From contig QPMI01000629.1 in assembly GCA_004431415.1 (NCBI GenBank), positions 79,448 to 143,447 of the forward strand: DNA of 64,000 nt, read 5' to 3'. The DNA comes from Cyanophora paradoxa. Taxonomy: Eukaryota > Glaucocystophyceae > Cyanophorales > Cyanophoraceae. A program made the translations under genes and the position numbers. A model generated the notes under the pieces. It searched no databases. It was not told the origin of the DNA and saw nothing but the letters and a program-made list of their open reading frames with translations. Of the stretch, positions 45,561 through 56,493 are shown in pieces; positions within the stretch are counted from its first letter, which is position 1, and each line of letters opens with the position of its first letter.

Positions 45561-47020
45561 ACAGACGACCCGCCTCCCGTACCCCTGGCTACGGCGGCGG
45601 CAGCGAGGGGGGTAGAGGTGAGCGCGGGAGACTCCCCCCCCCCCAAGGGACCTGAGCCGCCCCCCTTCTTCCCGCCCGCAGATCCCGCTCCTTCTGGGGC
45701 GGCGGGGCGAGTCTCCACCGGCCCCCGTACCCCTGGCTACGGCGGCGGCGGCGGTGAGGGGGGTAGAGGTGCGCGCGGGAGACTCGCCGGCCCCCCCCCA
45801 AGGGACCTGAGCCGCCCCCCTTCTTCCCGCCCGCAGATCCCGCTCCTTCTGGGGCGGCGGGGCGAGTCTCCACCGGCCCCCGTACCCCTGGCTACGGCGG
45901 CGGCGGCGGCGAGGGGTAGAGGTGCGCGCGGGAGACTCGCCGGCCTCCCCCCAGGGACCTGAGCCGCGCCCCTTCTTCCCCGCCCGCAGATCCCGAGCCT
46001 TCTGGGGCGGCGGGGCGAGTCTCCACCTCCCCCGTACCCCTGGTTACGGCGGCGGCGGCGAGGGGGGTAGAGGTGAGCGCGGGAGACTCGCCGGCCTCCC
46101 CCGAGGGACCCTGACCCGCGCCCCGTCTTCCCGCCCGCAGATCCCGCCCCCTCTAGGGGCGGCGGGGCGAGTCTCCACCGCCCCCCGTACCCCTGGCCAC
46201 GGCGGCGGCGGCGAGGGGGTAGAGGTGCGCGCGGGAGACTCGCCGGCCTCCCCGAGGGACCCTGACCGCGCCCCGTCTTCCCGCCCGCAGATCCCGCCCC
46301 CTCTAGGGGCGGCGGGGCGAGTCTCCACCGGCCCCCGTACCCCTGGCTACGGAGGCGGCGGCGGGGGGGGGGGGGTAGAGGTGAGCGCGGGCGACTCGCC
46401 GCCCCTCCCCAGGGGACCCTGACTCGCGTCCTTCTTCCCGCCCGCAGATCCCGCTCCTTCTGGGGCGACGGGGCGAGTTTCCACCGGGCCCCGTACCCCT
46501 GGCTACGGCGGCGGCGGCGAAGGGGGGTAGAGGTGCGCGCGGGAGACTCGCCGGCCTCCCCCGAGGGGCCTGACCCGCGCCCCGTCTTCCCGCCCGCAGA
46601 TCCCGCTCCTTCTGGGGCGGCGGGGCGAGTCTCCACCGCCCCGTACCCCTGGCTACGGGCGGCGGCGGCGAGGGGGGTAGAGGTGAGCGTGGGAGACTCG
46701 CCGGCCTCCCCCCAGGGACCTGAGCCGCTGCCCCGTCTTCCCGCCCGCAGATCCCGAGCCTTCTGGGGCGGCGGGGCGAGTCTCCACTGGCCACCGTACC
46801 CCTGGCTACGGGCGGCGGCGGCAAGGGGGGTAGAGGTGAGCGCGGGAGACTCGCCGGCCTCCCCGAGGGACCTGACCCGCGCCCCTTCTTCCCGCCCGCA
46901 GATCCCGAGCCTTCTGGGGCGGCGGGGCGAGTCTCCACCGACCCCTGTACCCCCTGCCTACGGCGGCGGCGGCGAGGGGGGTAGAGGTGAGCGCGGGAGA
47001 CTCGCCCCGCCGCCCCCTGG
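45561..47020. repeat. tandem array, about 152-bp unit, nine to ten copies, with splice-site-like words
   Basis: CCCGCCCGCAG/ATCCC recurs at about 45680, 45836, 45989, 46140, 46290, 46447, 46599, 46750 and 46901. Each unit carries GGCGAGTCTCCACCG, GTACCCCTGGCTACGG, then AGAGGTGAGCGCGGGAGACTCGCCGG and a pyrimidine tract before CCCGCAG. So every unit has a consensus-like donor and acceptor about 70 bases apart, and the GGAGACTCGCC core in both orientations. Confidence 0.9.
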
Positions 47021-47114
47021 GGCCCCGCCCCGCCCCGCCCCCCCCGCCCCTCCCCTCTCGGACTCATCGGCCCCTCAATTCGACAGGGCTGCGGGCGGAG
47101 CGCGGGGGGCGCGG

Positions 47115-47597
47115 CTACGCGCGCTGCGGGACGGGCGGCCAGCTGTAAGAGCCGAGGGCGAGGGAGAGGGCGTCGTAGGCGAGCCAGAAGCCCTCCTGCG
47201 GCTCCGGGGGCGCCGCGAAGAGGGCCCGCGGCGCCATGCGCTCCTGCGCGCGCCGGGACGCGTTGCGGGTCGACCGGTGGAGACCGAAGAGGCGGGCGGC
47301 GTGGGGGCAGCGGCTGGGCTTCAGCGTCGCGGCCGCGAGCTCCCGTGCGTGCTCGCCGCCCAGAAACTGCCTCAGCTCCTTGGCGCTCAGACGCGACAGC
47401 GCCCTGACCATCCCCTCCGTCTCCAGGTCGACGTGCAGCACCTGCCAGGGCGCGATCCGCTCCGCGGCGCGACGGGACGCGGCGCGGGTCGACTTGCGGA
47501 TGGCGACGATGGCGGCGACGGGGCAGCGGGTCACGGTCGCGGACGCGTCGTCCCCGGCCGCGGCGCGGGTCGCGACGCGAGCGGTGGTGCGGGGCAT
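47115..47597 (-). CDS. small basic protein with an internal repeat
   Basis: A 160-residue single-exon ORF from ATG 47597, 60 nt after a TATA box, with a purine-rich (GA)n leader. Family unknown. Two copies of one motif stand out: RCPVAAIVAIRKSTRAASRR with AAERIAP after it, and RCPHAARLFGLHRSTRNASRR with AQERMAP after it. The shared pattern is R-C-P-x-A ... STRxASRRAxERxAP. The repeated basic helix-like segments suggest nucleic-acid binding. Between the copies lies a Leu-rich helix (RALSRLSAKELRQFL). The C-terminal part is aromatic-rich (FWLAYDALSL). It is one of the few genes here that reads in one frame without correction. Confidence 0.7.
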   Translation of the reverse strand: MPRTTARVATRAAAGDDASATVTRCPVAAIVAIRKSTRAASRRAAERIAPWQVLHVDLETEGMVRALSRLSAKELRQFLGGEHARELAAATLKPSRCPHAARLFGLHRSTRNASRRAQERMAPRALFAAPPEPQEGFWLAYDALSLALGSYSWPPVPQRA

Positions 47598-47650
47598 CTT
47601 GTTTCGATTCGAGAGAGAGAGAGAGTGGCACGAGGCCGGGCGCGCCCCCC

Positions 47651-47657
47651 ATTTATA
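47651..47657 (-). promoter_or_regulatory. TATA-type promoter
   Basis: TATAAAT on the minus strand, 60 nt before ATG 47597, followed by a CT/GA repeat in the presumed leader. Confidence 0.65.
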
Positions 47658-48034
47658 CCCCCCGAGGGGCAGGGCTCGGCCCGAATCCGGGCACCCCCCC
47701 CTTTCCCTCCCCTCCTCTCCTCCCCCCGTACCCCCCATCCTGACCTGTTTCCCTCGCCCCCGCAGGTCCTTTCGTCTCCGCGCCTGGGGCCCCGCCCCGC
47801 CCGCCGCCCACCCCTCCACTCCCCCTCCCCACCCTTCTCGCCCAGGTACCCCCTCCTCGCCCCCTCCCCCCGCCTGGAGACTCGCCGCGCCCCCCGCAAA
47901 CGTCCCCGCCCTCACCCCCCCCCGCCACGCAGGCCGAGGCCGCGGTGGGTACACGGATACGTTGCCGCTGCAGGAGCGGGGGTACCCGCGCGGCTACCCC
48001 GGGCGCCCCGGTCCGCGCGCCCCGCCCTCTGCCC

Positions 48035-48675
48035 CTATCGACCGACGAGCTGAGCGTCCGGGCGCAGCGCCGATCGGGAGGGCGTCTCGGCGGACCGCGT
48101 GCACGGAAAGGAGAGGGAGGCGGGCGGCGGGGCCCCGAAGGACATCCAGTCGACGCTGGCGAATCGCCGCCGGAACGGTTCCGGCATGAAGCCCAGCGTC
48201 CCTCGGCCTCGGCGGCGAGCCGCGCGGCGTACCCCGGGTCCTCCCGGGCGAGGCGGGCGTGCTCGGCGGCGGCAAAGTAGGCGCCTCCGACGGGGCACGG
48301 CGCGCGGCACACGGGGCAGCTCGCCGCCCTCCAGCGGACCATGCAGCCGTAGCACATCACGTGACCGCACGCCTCGGAGACGGGCCGCGTCACCGGCTCG
48401 AGGCAGACGGGGCACTCGTCGGTCCAGCGGAGCGGCGACGGCGGCCCGGCGGCGCGGTTCTGGAAGCAGCGCCAGGCGATGCAGCAGGCGAGGCCAAAGT
48501 CGATGTGCCGCTCCCGCGCCGCCTCGTCCTCCTCGGGGTCGGCCCCGAGCGGCATCTCGATCGTCTCGAAGCGGATCCGGCCCTCGGGCGTCGTGCCCAC
48601 CGCCAGCGCGCAGCGCGAGACCCCCCTCTCCCGATCGTACTCGATGAGCCGGTGCGCGGGTACCCCCGCCTGCAT
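48035..48675 (-). CDS. RING-finger protein (probable E3 ubiquitin ligase)
   Basis: About 213 residues from ATG 48675, 53 nt after a TATA-like box. A C3HC4 RING lies mid-protein: CPVCLEP ... CGHVMCYGC ... CPVCRAP. Such domains bring ubiquitin-charged E2 enzymes to substrates. Upstream is a segment ending HIDFGLACCIAWRCF, downstream an Ala/Arg-rich helix, and after one frame change near 48190 a natural-looking tail (MPEPFRRRFASVDWMSFG) ending at 48035. Without that change the frame runs on in low-complexity sequence to 47653. It is divergent from the primase-helicase gene, with under 200 nt between start codons, so the two may share control. RING proteins are frequent in large DNA viruses, where they act on host factors; that role is inference. 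Confidence 0.82.
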
Positions 48676-48713
48676 TTCTCCCCCGGGCTCAACGCTGACG
48701 GGGTACCCCCTCA

Positions 48714-48728
48714 GGTCGCCCTCTTTTA
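48714..48728 (-). promoter_or_regulatory. TATA-type promoter of the RING gene
   Basis: TAAAAGAGGGCGACC on the minus strand, 53 nt before ATG 48675, similar to the plus-strand box at 48806 about 80 nt away. Confidence 0.55.
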
Positions 48729-48805
48729 GGCTCGCCCCGCGGGGGGTACGCCCGAGGCGGCGCGGCGATTCCGGGCCCCCGTTTCGGCGCAGCCGTCGGA
48801 GACGC

Positions 48806-48820
48806 GATAAAAAGGGGACG
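48806..48820 (+). promoter_or_regulatory. TATA-type promoter of the primase-helicase
   Basis: GATAAAAAGGGGACG, 64 nt before ATG 48871. Confidence 0.65.
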
Positions 48821-48870
48821 GGGCGGGCCTGAATCCGCACACTCTTCGCCGAGCTCTGCACCCCGCGATC

Positions 48871-51800
48871 ATGCCTCCCGTCGCGTCTCCCCTCGTCGTC
48901 GCCGCCGTCGAGTCTCCCGGCGGCGCGTCGCCCCCGAAACGGGAGGCGGCGCCGGCGGGCGTCGCGCCCGGGCCCGGCCCCGCGTCGCGTCTCCACCTCC
49001 TCGGCCCCGCCCCCGTCGCAATCGGCGAGGATGGGGCGGGGGGCGTGGACGCGGCGGGCTCGGCGGGGGCGGAGCCCATGGAGGTCGACGTCGCGCCGGC
49101 CGCCGCCGCCGCCGCCGCCGCCCGGGTCCGGCTGGAGGCCCACGCCCTCGTCAAGCCGGCCGTCCGGGCCTCCCCGACCCCTTCAACCAGCGCTGGCGCC
49201 GCCGCCCCTCCGCGACCTCGTCGACGCGGCGGCGCGGCGCGCCTTCTGCCAGGCCGCCTCCACCCTCGCCGTCCGCCGCCCCGACGGCTCCCAGACCGCC
49301 TGCGTCTACGCCGGATTCCTCGACTTTGACGCCGCCGGCATCGCGCCCTCGGAGAAGAAGGGCCTCGCCGCCAGGGCCGCCCCGCTGCGCACCCTCGCCG
49401 AGCTCTTCGCCGCCGAGCCGCGCCTCCTGGAGCCGGCCGGGACCGCGTACAGGCTCGCCAAGGCGTGCGGGGCGTACCCCCCCGCGCCCGGCGAGGCGCC
49501 GCTCGAGTGCCTCGTCACCTTCAGCGGCCTCAAGGGCTTCCACGTCCTCCTCCGCCACCCGCCCTGCTCGTCCGGGCCCCGGGGCGCGCGTCAAGGCGGA
49601 CGGCCAGGTGGAGCCGGCGGCGGCCGGCGGCGGCCGGGCCTACTCCGTGGACGACCTCCTGGAGACGGCGCTCGTACCCCTGCTCCGCAGGCTGCCGGCC
49701 TCTCCGAGGAGGACGTGCTCGGCATCGTGGCGGCGATCGACAGGTCCCCGCTCAACCCCAACTGCGGCCTCCGCCTCGACGAGTACCCCACCCGCTCACG
49801 GGGCGGTACCCCGTCGCCGTCTCGGGCCCCGACCTCGACGCCCTGATCGAGCCCGACGGCGAGGCGGCGGAGCGGGTCCTCATCGCCGGCGACGGCCCCG
49901 CCCGGAGATCTCGGCCTTTCTCTCCGGCCTCTTCGCCGACCTGGAGCGGCGCGTGGGGACGGAGGAGGCCGTGGCCGCCCTCCCGGCCCTCCCCGAGGCC
50001 CGAGCGCCCCGCGCGAGGGCGGCGGCGCGAGCAGGAAGCGTCGGCGGGACGGGAGCCCGGCCCGGGGCGGCGCCGGCAGCGCGCCCGAGGCCCTGCGCCG
50101 GGCCCTGGAGCTCGCCCCGCACCATCGCGATCGGCGGGGCGCGCCCCGCAAGGTCCGACTCGTGGGGCGCTCGGAGGACGGGCGCTACGTCACGTTTCGC
50201 GTCAGCCCGCGGCGGGCAGCGGCGCCCGGTGCCACCTCGGCGTCGAGCACGACTGGCGCGGGACCCTCTGCTCGGTCTCGCAGCTCCTCCCGGGGGCGAG
50301 CATGGTGGCGTTCCGGTGCGGGGGCCAGAACCACTCGGACTGCGCCCGGCGCCCCGTCTTTGGGCGGCCCGTCTGGGACGGGGCGCGGGCGGACCCGGCC
50401 GAGGAGGCGGCGGACGACGCGGCCCTCGTGGCCCTCGGCGAGTGCCTCTCGAGCATCGCGGACGGGGCGCGCGGCGGCGGCGCCGCCCCGCCCGCCCGCA
50501 CCCTCCCGTACCCCTTCTCCGTCGTCCCCCGCACCAACGACCGCGTCTACTCTGTCGACGCGCCCTGCGCCGAGTGCGGCGGGGCGCGCGGGGGCGTGCT
50601 CGTCGACGTTCTGGCGCGCGAGGTCAAGGCGTTCCCGTGCGCCGGCTGCAAGGCGGCGAGCCCCGAGGGGCGCACCCGTCGCCTCGACCTCCTCCCCGAG
50701 CTGGGCTCGGAGCTGCGCGCCGCGGAGGACGCCGTGCAGCGCGCCCTCGTCGCGCGGGCGCTGGAGGCGAACGGGGGCCCCGGCATCGCGCTCTTCGGCG
50801 CCGCGGGCCCGAAGGGCTGGCTGGAGGCCCTCCCGCCCCTCGGCGGGCAGGCCGGGGAGCAGCTCGTCGCGATCATCGAGGTGCTGCGCCAGCGGGTCGT
50901 GGCCAAGGACTGGTCCGGCGAGCCGATCCGCCGCGGGCTCGTGCCGGAGGCGGCGCGGAAGGCGCTGGACGCGCTCCCGCTCCCCGACCTGCGCGAGCCC
51001 CTCGGGCGGCCCGCCGGCGGGGGCTTCGACTGGCGTGACATCGTCCACGACGCCAACGACCTCGGCGACCCGCGGCGCCGGTGGGTGGACAAGGAGGCGG
51101 TCGAGGGGCGCTCCGCGGGCCGGCCACGCGGCGAGGCATGCTCTTCCTCCGGGCGCAGACGGGTACGGGCAAGTCGCAGGCGATCGTCCACCTCCTCGCC
51201 GAGATGCGCAAGTCCCCCGCCGCGTACGGCCTGCCCCAGCACTTCAGGATCCTCTACGTCGTCGCGGGGCGGATCCACGACGAGCTCCTCCTGGCGGACA
51301 CGCGCTACACGGCGATCTGCGCGGTGCCGTGGACCTCGTACAAGGAGATGACGCCGGGGCAGCTGGCGCAGGCGAGCGCGCAGCTCATGTCGACCGTCGA
51401 GTCGATCCAGCGCCTCGAGGGCGCCTTCCAGGTCGTCGTCGTGGACGAGGGGGCCAAGGCGCTGGCCACGCTGGCCCTCTCGACGACGCTGGCCAAGGAG
51501 GGGCGCCACAGCGCGGCGGTCGCGCGATTCAGAAGCCTGTTCGCCCAGGCGCACCGCCTCGTCATCGCCGACGCGGACCTCTCCCAGCCCGACGTCGACT
51601 TCTACGTCGGCCTCTTCCTCGGGGCCGGCGCGGCGGCGGCGGGGGCGCGGGGGGCCCCGGAGCCCTTCGTGGTGCAGTACCTGCACCGGCTCCGCGAGCA
51701 CGCGCGGGCGGCGCTCCTCCTCCCCTGGATGTACGCCCCGCTCCTCGTCGCGGCGCACCTCCTGGCCGGCAAGCGCGTCGTCCTCTCCGCCGACGACCGC

Positions 51801-54397
51801 CGCGCCCTCTTCGCCACCCTCGCCCTCCTCCACGCCCACCCCGCCCTCCGCGCGCGGGTCGAGGCCGGCCGCCTGAGCTCGCTCTTCATCTACGCCGACG
51901 CGCCCAACGCGGAGAAGGAGAAGCTCAAGGAGAAGGCGCTCGTCGGGGCGCTCGACCTCTTCGCCTACAACTCGGCCGTACCCCAGGGCAGCGACTTTAA
52001 CGAGGGCGGCTTCGACGTCTGCATCGTGGCGATGGGCGGGCGGACGTACGACGTGAACGGGGCGGGGCAGGGCATGGCGCGCGTGCGCTCTGTCGCGGAG
52101 CCGGACGTCTTCGTGTGCGCGGGGCGCGAGCCGCGGGAGGAGGCCGCCCTGGGGCCCCTGGGGGCGACGGTCGGCGGCGTCGAGGCCGTCTACGAGCGGC
52201 GCCTCGAGGAGGAGCGCGAGATGCGGGGGCGGGTCGAGGGCGACCGCGCCCGGCTCCCCCGGGCCGACCTCGCCTTCCTCCGCATGCAGGCGGCCCGCCT
52301 CGTCGTCCTGAACTGGAGCCGGCAGCGCACCGTCCAGGCCCTCGACGCCAAGTTCGGGAGGATGGGGTACGCGCGCGGCCTGGAGCTCGTCGAGAAGGCC
52401 GAGCCGCTCCCCAAGTCCGTCGCCTCGCTCCTGAACGGCCTCGCCGCGCGCGTGCGCTCGGCGGCGATCTACGCCCCCGTGGCCGCCGCCGCCACCCTCG
52501 GGGAGGAGGACCCCCGGACGGGCGCCATCGTGGAGAGCATGCTGGCCGGGAGGGCGCCGGCGGCGCTGGGTCGGTGGCCCGTGACCGAGGCGGAGAGGCT
52601 CGCGTGCCGGAAGCGCTTCGTGCCGGCGCCCTCGCATCGACCCGCGACGTCAGCTCGCGGAGGTCGAGGCGCAGCCAAGGAAGCCGCTCCTCCGCCCCTG
52701 ATCGCCTTTGCGCCGCCGGCCCTTCTCGCGACCGACGGGCGGGGCGTCTACGGAGCACGGGGGTACGGGCTCTGGCGGGCGCGTGCAGCAGCACACGCGG
52801 AGCGCCTCGCTCTCGCCTGGCGGCCCCGGGCCCCGCGGGCCCCGGCCGGCCGCCGCGCCTGTCGTCGAGAAGCTCTCGCCTCGGCTCCTCGACTCGCGCC
52901 GGACGCCTGCCCGCGGCGGACCTCGCTCGCCTCGCGGCGGCGGTGGAGCGGGACCGGCTCTTCGAGCACGCGACCCGGCGGGACTTTGTGGTCGGGGCGG
53001 GCCTGCTCCAGCAGGCCGACCGGGCCGACGCGGCCGCGTGCAGGGCGTACCGCGCGCGCGCCCAGGAGCTCTTCGATCTGGCCAAGGAACCGACGCTGGA
53101 GGTGGCCGTGGGGAAGCACTTTCTCCGACTCCTGAAGCGGGCGGCCATCTGGGCGGGCGTACCCCTCAAGCCGGCCGTCTTCGCGGGCCCCCCGAAGCGC
53201 CGACAGGTCGGCGGGCGGCGGGTGACCCAGAGGGCGGCGTCGAGGGCGGGATTCGTGGTGGACTACCTCGCCCTCGCCTTTGTTACCTGCGCCCACGCCA
53301 AGACCGAGTACGCGTCCCGGCGGCTCTTCGAGGCGTCGAACCCGGAGCCCGAGGCGGCGGCGGCGGCGGCGGAGGAGGAGGAGGAGGGGAGGAGGAGGGC
53401 GCGGCTCCGGGCGGGGACGGCGAGGAGGGGGAGGGGCGGGCGAGGGGCGGCCGGCGGGGGGAGGAGACGGACGTGGCGGACGGCCTCGATCGGGCGAGCG
53501 AGGGCGGGGACGAGACGGCGGAGGCCGACCGGGAGGCCATCGAGGCGCTCCTCGCGGGGGCCGCCCGGGGAGCGCGCCCCCTCCCGCCCGTCACGTACCC
53601 GGAGCCGGAGGAGGGCGCGGCGCGCGCCGGTGGACCCGCCACGGGGCCCGCCTCTTCTTCTCCGCGATGAACCTGACGGCCGTCGCCATGAGCGCGATCG
53701 TCGAGCTGGGGCGGCCGCTGCCGCAGCGCAGGCCCTGCGCGAGCGCGCCGAGCTCCACCCCTCTGTCTGGTACGGGCCGGCGGCGCGGGCGCTGGCGGCG
53801 GAGCCAACGAGCTGCTCGGGCGGCTCCTGGGGATGGGGGGGGCGAGGAGGCGATCCGCGCGGCGGCGGCGCGCGTGCACGCGGCCCTGCTGGACTCGTGC
53901 GACGCGGAGGAGAGGGCGGGCGCCGAGTCCGAGGCGGAGCCGCGGGTGACGCCGGCGGCGCTCGAGGAGCTCCTCCGCGCCCTCTGCGAGCGGGCCGCCG
54001 AGGCGGAGGCGCGCTCCGCGGCGGATCCCGGCGTCGACGAGGAGGACGCGCGCTGGTTCGTGGGGCGCCTGGCCGAGGCCTGGCGCGCCGGCGCGGGACG
54101 CGCTCCGACCCCGCCAGTTTCACCAAGAAGGAGCTCAACGGGATCTTCAAGCCCAAGGACCCGACGAGCGGGGAGGAGCTCCCCGTGACGCTCCGGGGGC
54201 TCCCGAACAAGGTCGCCGTCATCAAGCCCGGCAACAGCAGCGGGTCCGGCCTCGGCCTCGTCGCCGACTGGCTCGAGAGGCGCGGGGCGCCGTCCCTCCG
54301 CATCCAGCTCGAGTGGCGCGCCCGCCCCAAGGGGAAGGAGCTCACGGGGATCGCCGTCCCCCGCGCCCTCTTTGCTCACTTCGGATTCGACAGCTAG
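48871..54397 (+). CDS. primase fused to herpes-type origin-binding helicase
   Basis: One long gene (about 1,800 residues). The primase part has FLDFDAAG (metal-binding acidic pair) and FSGLKGFHVLL, signatures of archaeo-eukaryotic primases. Cys/His clusters follow (CHLGVEH, FRCGGQNHSDC; then CAEC and CAGC), probably zinc sites. The helicase shows QTGTGKSQ (Walker A, 51162-51176), VVVDEGAK (Walker B), DADLSQPD, FAYNSAVPQGSDF (motif V) and QGMARVR (motif VI), the pattern of the UL9/Herpes_ori_bp family that opens replication origins. The C-terminus ends AHFGFDS. Primase-UL9 fusions are known in large nucleocytoplasmic DNA viruses. Reading through needs about eight one-base frame changes, mostly at C/G runs; the helicase core (51140-52650) is in a single frame. 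The motif V segment is copied three times in the next ORF. Confidence 0.85.
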
Positions 54398-54716
54398 GCA
54401 CCCCCCTCCTGTACGCGAGCACCTCTGAACGCGTGCGGCTCCCTCTTCCCTCGGTGTTCGGGGGTGGGGGGTACGGGGGGCGGGAGGGAGGGGAGGGGAG
54501 GGGGAGGGGCCCGGGCGCCCCGCCCCGTTCCGCCCTCGCAGGGCTCGCAGCCGGCCGTTCGCGCTCCAAAGGTGCGGCGTACCCCGCCCTCCCCTCCCCC
54601 CTCCCCCCGCCTCCGCTTACCCCCTCGTGACAGGGCCCGTTCGAACGAGGCCTTCGCATGCGCCCTCTCATCTGAGCGATTCCCTTTTCGGGTATTTTTC
54701 TCGCGCCCCGCCGCAC
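54398..54716. other. intergenic region, first copy
   Basis: Contains GGGGTACGGGG with a G-rich tract and the facing CGTACCCCGCCC with a C-rich tract, so it can fold back. Nearly the same sequence follows the next ORF (55472-55787), as part of a direct duplication of about 560 bp (about 54355-54918 and 55428-55987). Confidence 0.75.
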
Positions 54717-54730
54717 TATAAAAAAGATCG
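54717..54730 (+). promoter_or_regulatory. TATA-type promoter (first copy)
   Basis: TATAAAAAAGATCG, 58 nt before ATG 54775; repeated at 55788 with the same spacing. Confidence 0.7.
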
Positions 54731-54774
54731 CGCCGCCCCCGAAACCTCACTCTCAAGTTTCGCAGCTTCGCAAC

Positions 54775-55471
54775 ATGAGCTCGGCCCTTTCCGTCGCGTC
54801 CTCTCTCGACATGATCGACCCGGCGCTTTTCGGTCGCGACGGCGCGCTCTTCTCCTGCGGCGCACCGGCCCCGGGCGGCCTGGACTCGGCCCGGCTCCCT
54901 CCCGTCGCGTCGATCCTCGCCGCCGCGCCCGACGCGGAGAAGGAGAAGCTCATGGAGAAGGAGCTCGTCGGGGCGCTCGACCTCTTCGCCTACAACTCGG
55001 CCGTACCCCAGGGCGGCGACTTTAATGAGGGCGGCTTCGACGTCTGCGTCGTGGCGATGGGCGGGCGGACGTACGACGTGAACGCGGAAAAGGAGAAGCC
55101 CAAGGAAAAGGAGCTCGTCGGGGCGCTCGACCTCTTCGCCTACAACTCGGCCGTACCCCAGGGCGGCGACTTTAACGAGGGCGGCTTCGACGTCTGCGTC
55201 GTGGCGATGGGCGGGCGGACGTACGACGTGAACGCGGAAAAGGAGAAGCCCAAGGAGAAGGAGCTCGTCGGGGCGCTCGACCTCTTCGCCTACAACTCGG
55301 ACGTACCCAGGGCGGCGACTTTAACGAGGGCTGCTTCGACTTCTGCATCGTGGCGATGGGCGGGCGGACGTACGACGTGAACGCGGCGGGGCAGAGCATG
55401 GCGCGCGTGCGCCGTTTCGCGGAGCCGGCCGTCCCGCGCGCCCTCTTTGCTCGCTTCGGATTCGACAGCTA
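54775..55471 (+). CDS. chimeric ORF: zinc-knuckle-gene N-terminus plus three helicase motif-V repeats
   Basis: The first about 48 residues (MSSALSVASSLDMIDPALFG...) equal the start of the gene at 55846. Then a 150-bp segment of the upstream helicase (51909-52058; EKEKLKEKALVGALDLFAYN through GGRTYDVN) occurs three times in tandem (from 54934, 55084 and 55234). It is followed by motif VI (AAGQSMARVR) and the extreme C-terminus of the helicase gene (ALFARFGFDS) up to TAG 55469-55471. The first two repeats are in frame. The third lacks one C in a CCCC run, which shifts the frame so that translation as read ends at 55380. Walker A and B are absent, so it cannot be an active helicase. It has a full promoter. 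Possibly a new gene in formation, a dominant-negative-like regulator, or a duplication by-product. Confidence 0.75.
54934..55382 (+). repeat. 150-bp tandem triplication of a helicase segment
   Basis: Copies start at 54934, 55084 and 55234 (period 150; the third is 149). The source copy is 51909-52058. Copies differ from the source by a few bases, e.g. AAGCTC to AAGCCC, and two of three share GAAAAGG, so they are closer to each other than to the source. Confidence 0.93.
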
Positions 55472-55787
55472 GGCACCCCCTCCTGTACGCGAGCACCTCT
55501 GAACGCGTGCGGCTCCTTCTTCCGTCGGTGTTCGGGGGTGGGGGTACGGGGGGCGGGAGGGGGGAGGGGGGAGGGGGAGGGGCCCGGGCGCCCCGCCCCG
55601 TTCCGCCCTCGCAGGGCTCGCAGCCGGCCGTTCGCGCTCCAAAGGTGCGGCGTACCCCGCCCTCCCTCCCCCCTCCCCCGCCTCCGCTTACCCCCTCGGG
55701 ACAGGGCCCGTTCGAACGAGGCCTTCGCATGCGCCCTCTCATCTGAGCGATTCCCTTTTCGGGTATTTTTCTCGCGCCCCGCCGCAC

Positions 55788-55800
55788 TATAAAAAAGATC
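55788..55800 (+). promoter_or_regulatory. TATA-type promoter (second copy)
   Basis: TATAAAAAAGATC, 58 nt before ATG 55846. Confidence 0.7.
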
Positions 55801-55845
55801 GCGCCGCCCCCGAAACCTCACTCTCAAGTTTCGCAGCTTCGCAAC

Positions 55846-56454
55846 ATGAGCTCGGCCCTTTCCGTCGCGTCCTCTCTCGACATGATCGACCCGGCGCTTT
55901 TCGGTCGCGACGGCGCGCTCTTCTCCTGCGGCGCGCCGGCCCCGGCGGCCTGGACTCGGCCGGCTCCCTCCCGTCGCGTCGATCCTCGCGCCGCCGCTCG
56001 TCGCGACCCCCTGGCTCCCTCCCGCCGCCTTTGAAGCCTGCAAGGCGCCCTCCCGTGGCCCCGCGTGGACGCGGACGCGACGGCGCCGGCGCCCGCGGGC
56101 CCTCTTCAGGATCCCCTCGCGCCCCTGCCGCCGAGCCCCGCGGCCGGCACCCCGAGCCCCGCCGCGCCCGCAGGGCCCCCCTCTGCGCTTCCCGTCGCCG
56201 TGCCGGCCCCGGCGCGGCACGTCGACCTGGGCCCGTGCGCCCCGCTCAGGCGCCGTCGCGTCGTCCGCTGTTCCGTGTGCAGGCTCACGGTACGCGCTCG
56301 CGAGGCCCGGGGCGGGCGGCGCGGCGCGGCGGGCGTCGCGCGGCGATCTGACCTTTTTCCTGCGCGCGCAGGCCACAACAAGAAGACCCACGACCGGTTT
56401 GTCCTGGGCATCGTGCCCGTGTGGAAGAAGCGGCGTCAGTGGCAGCGCAAGCGG

Positions 56455-56493
<39 letters not shown>

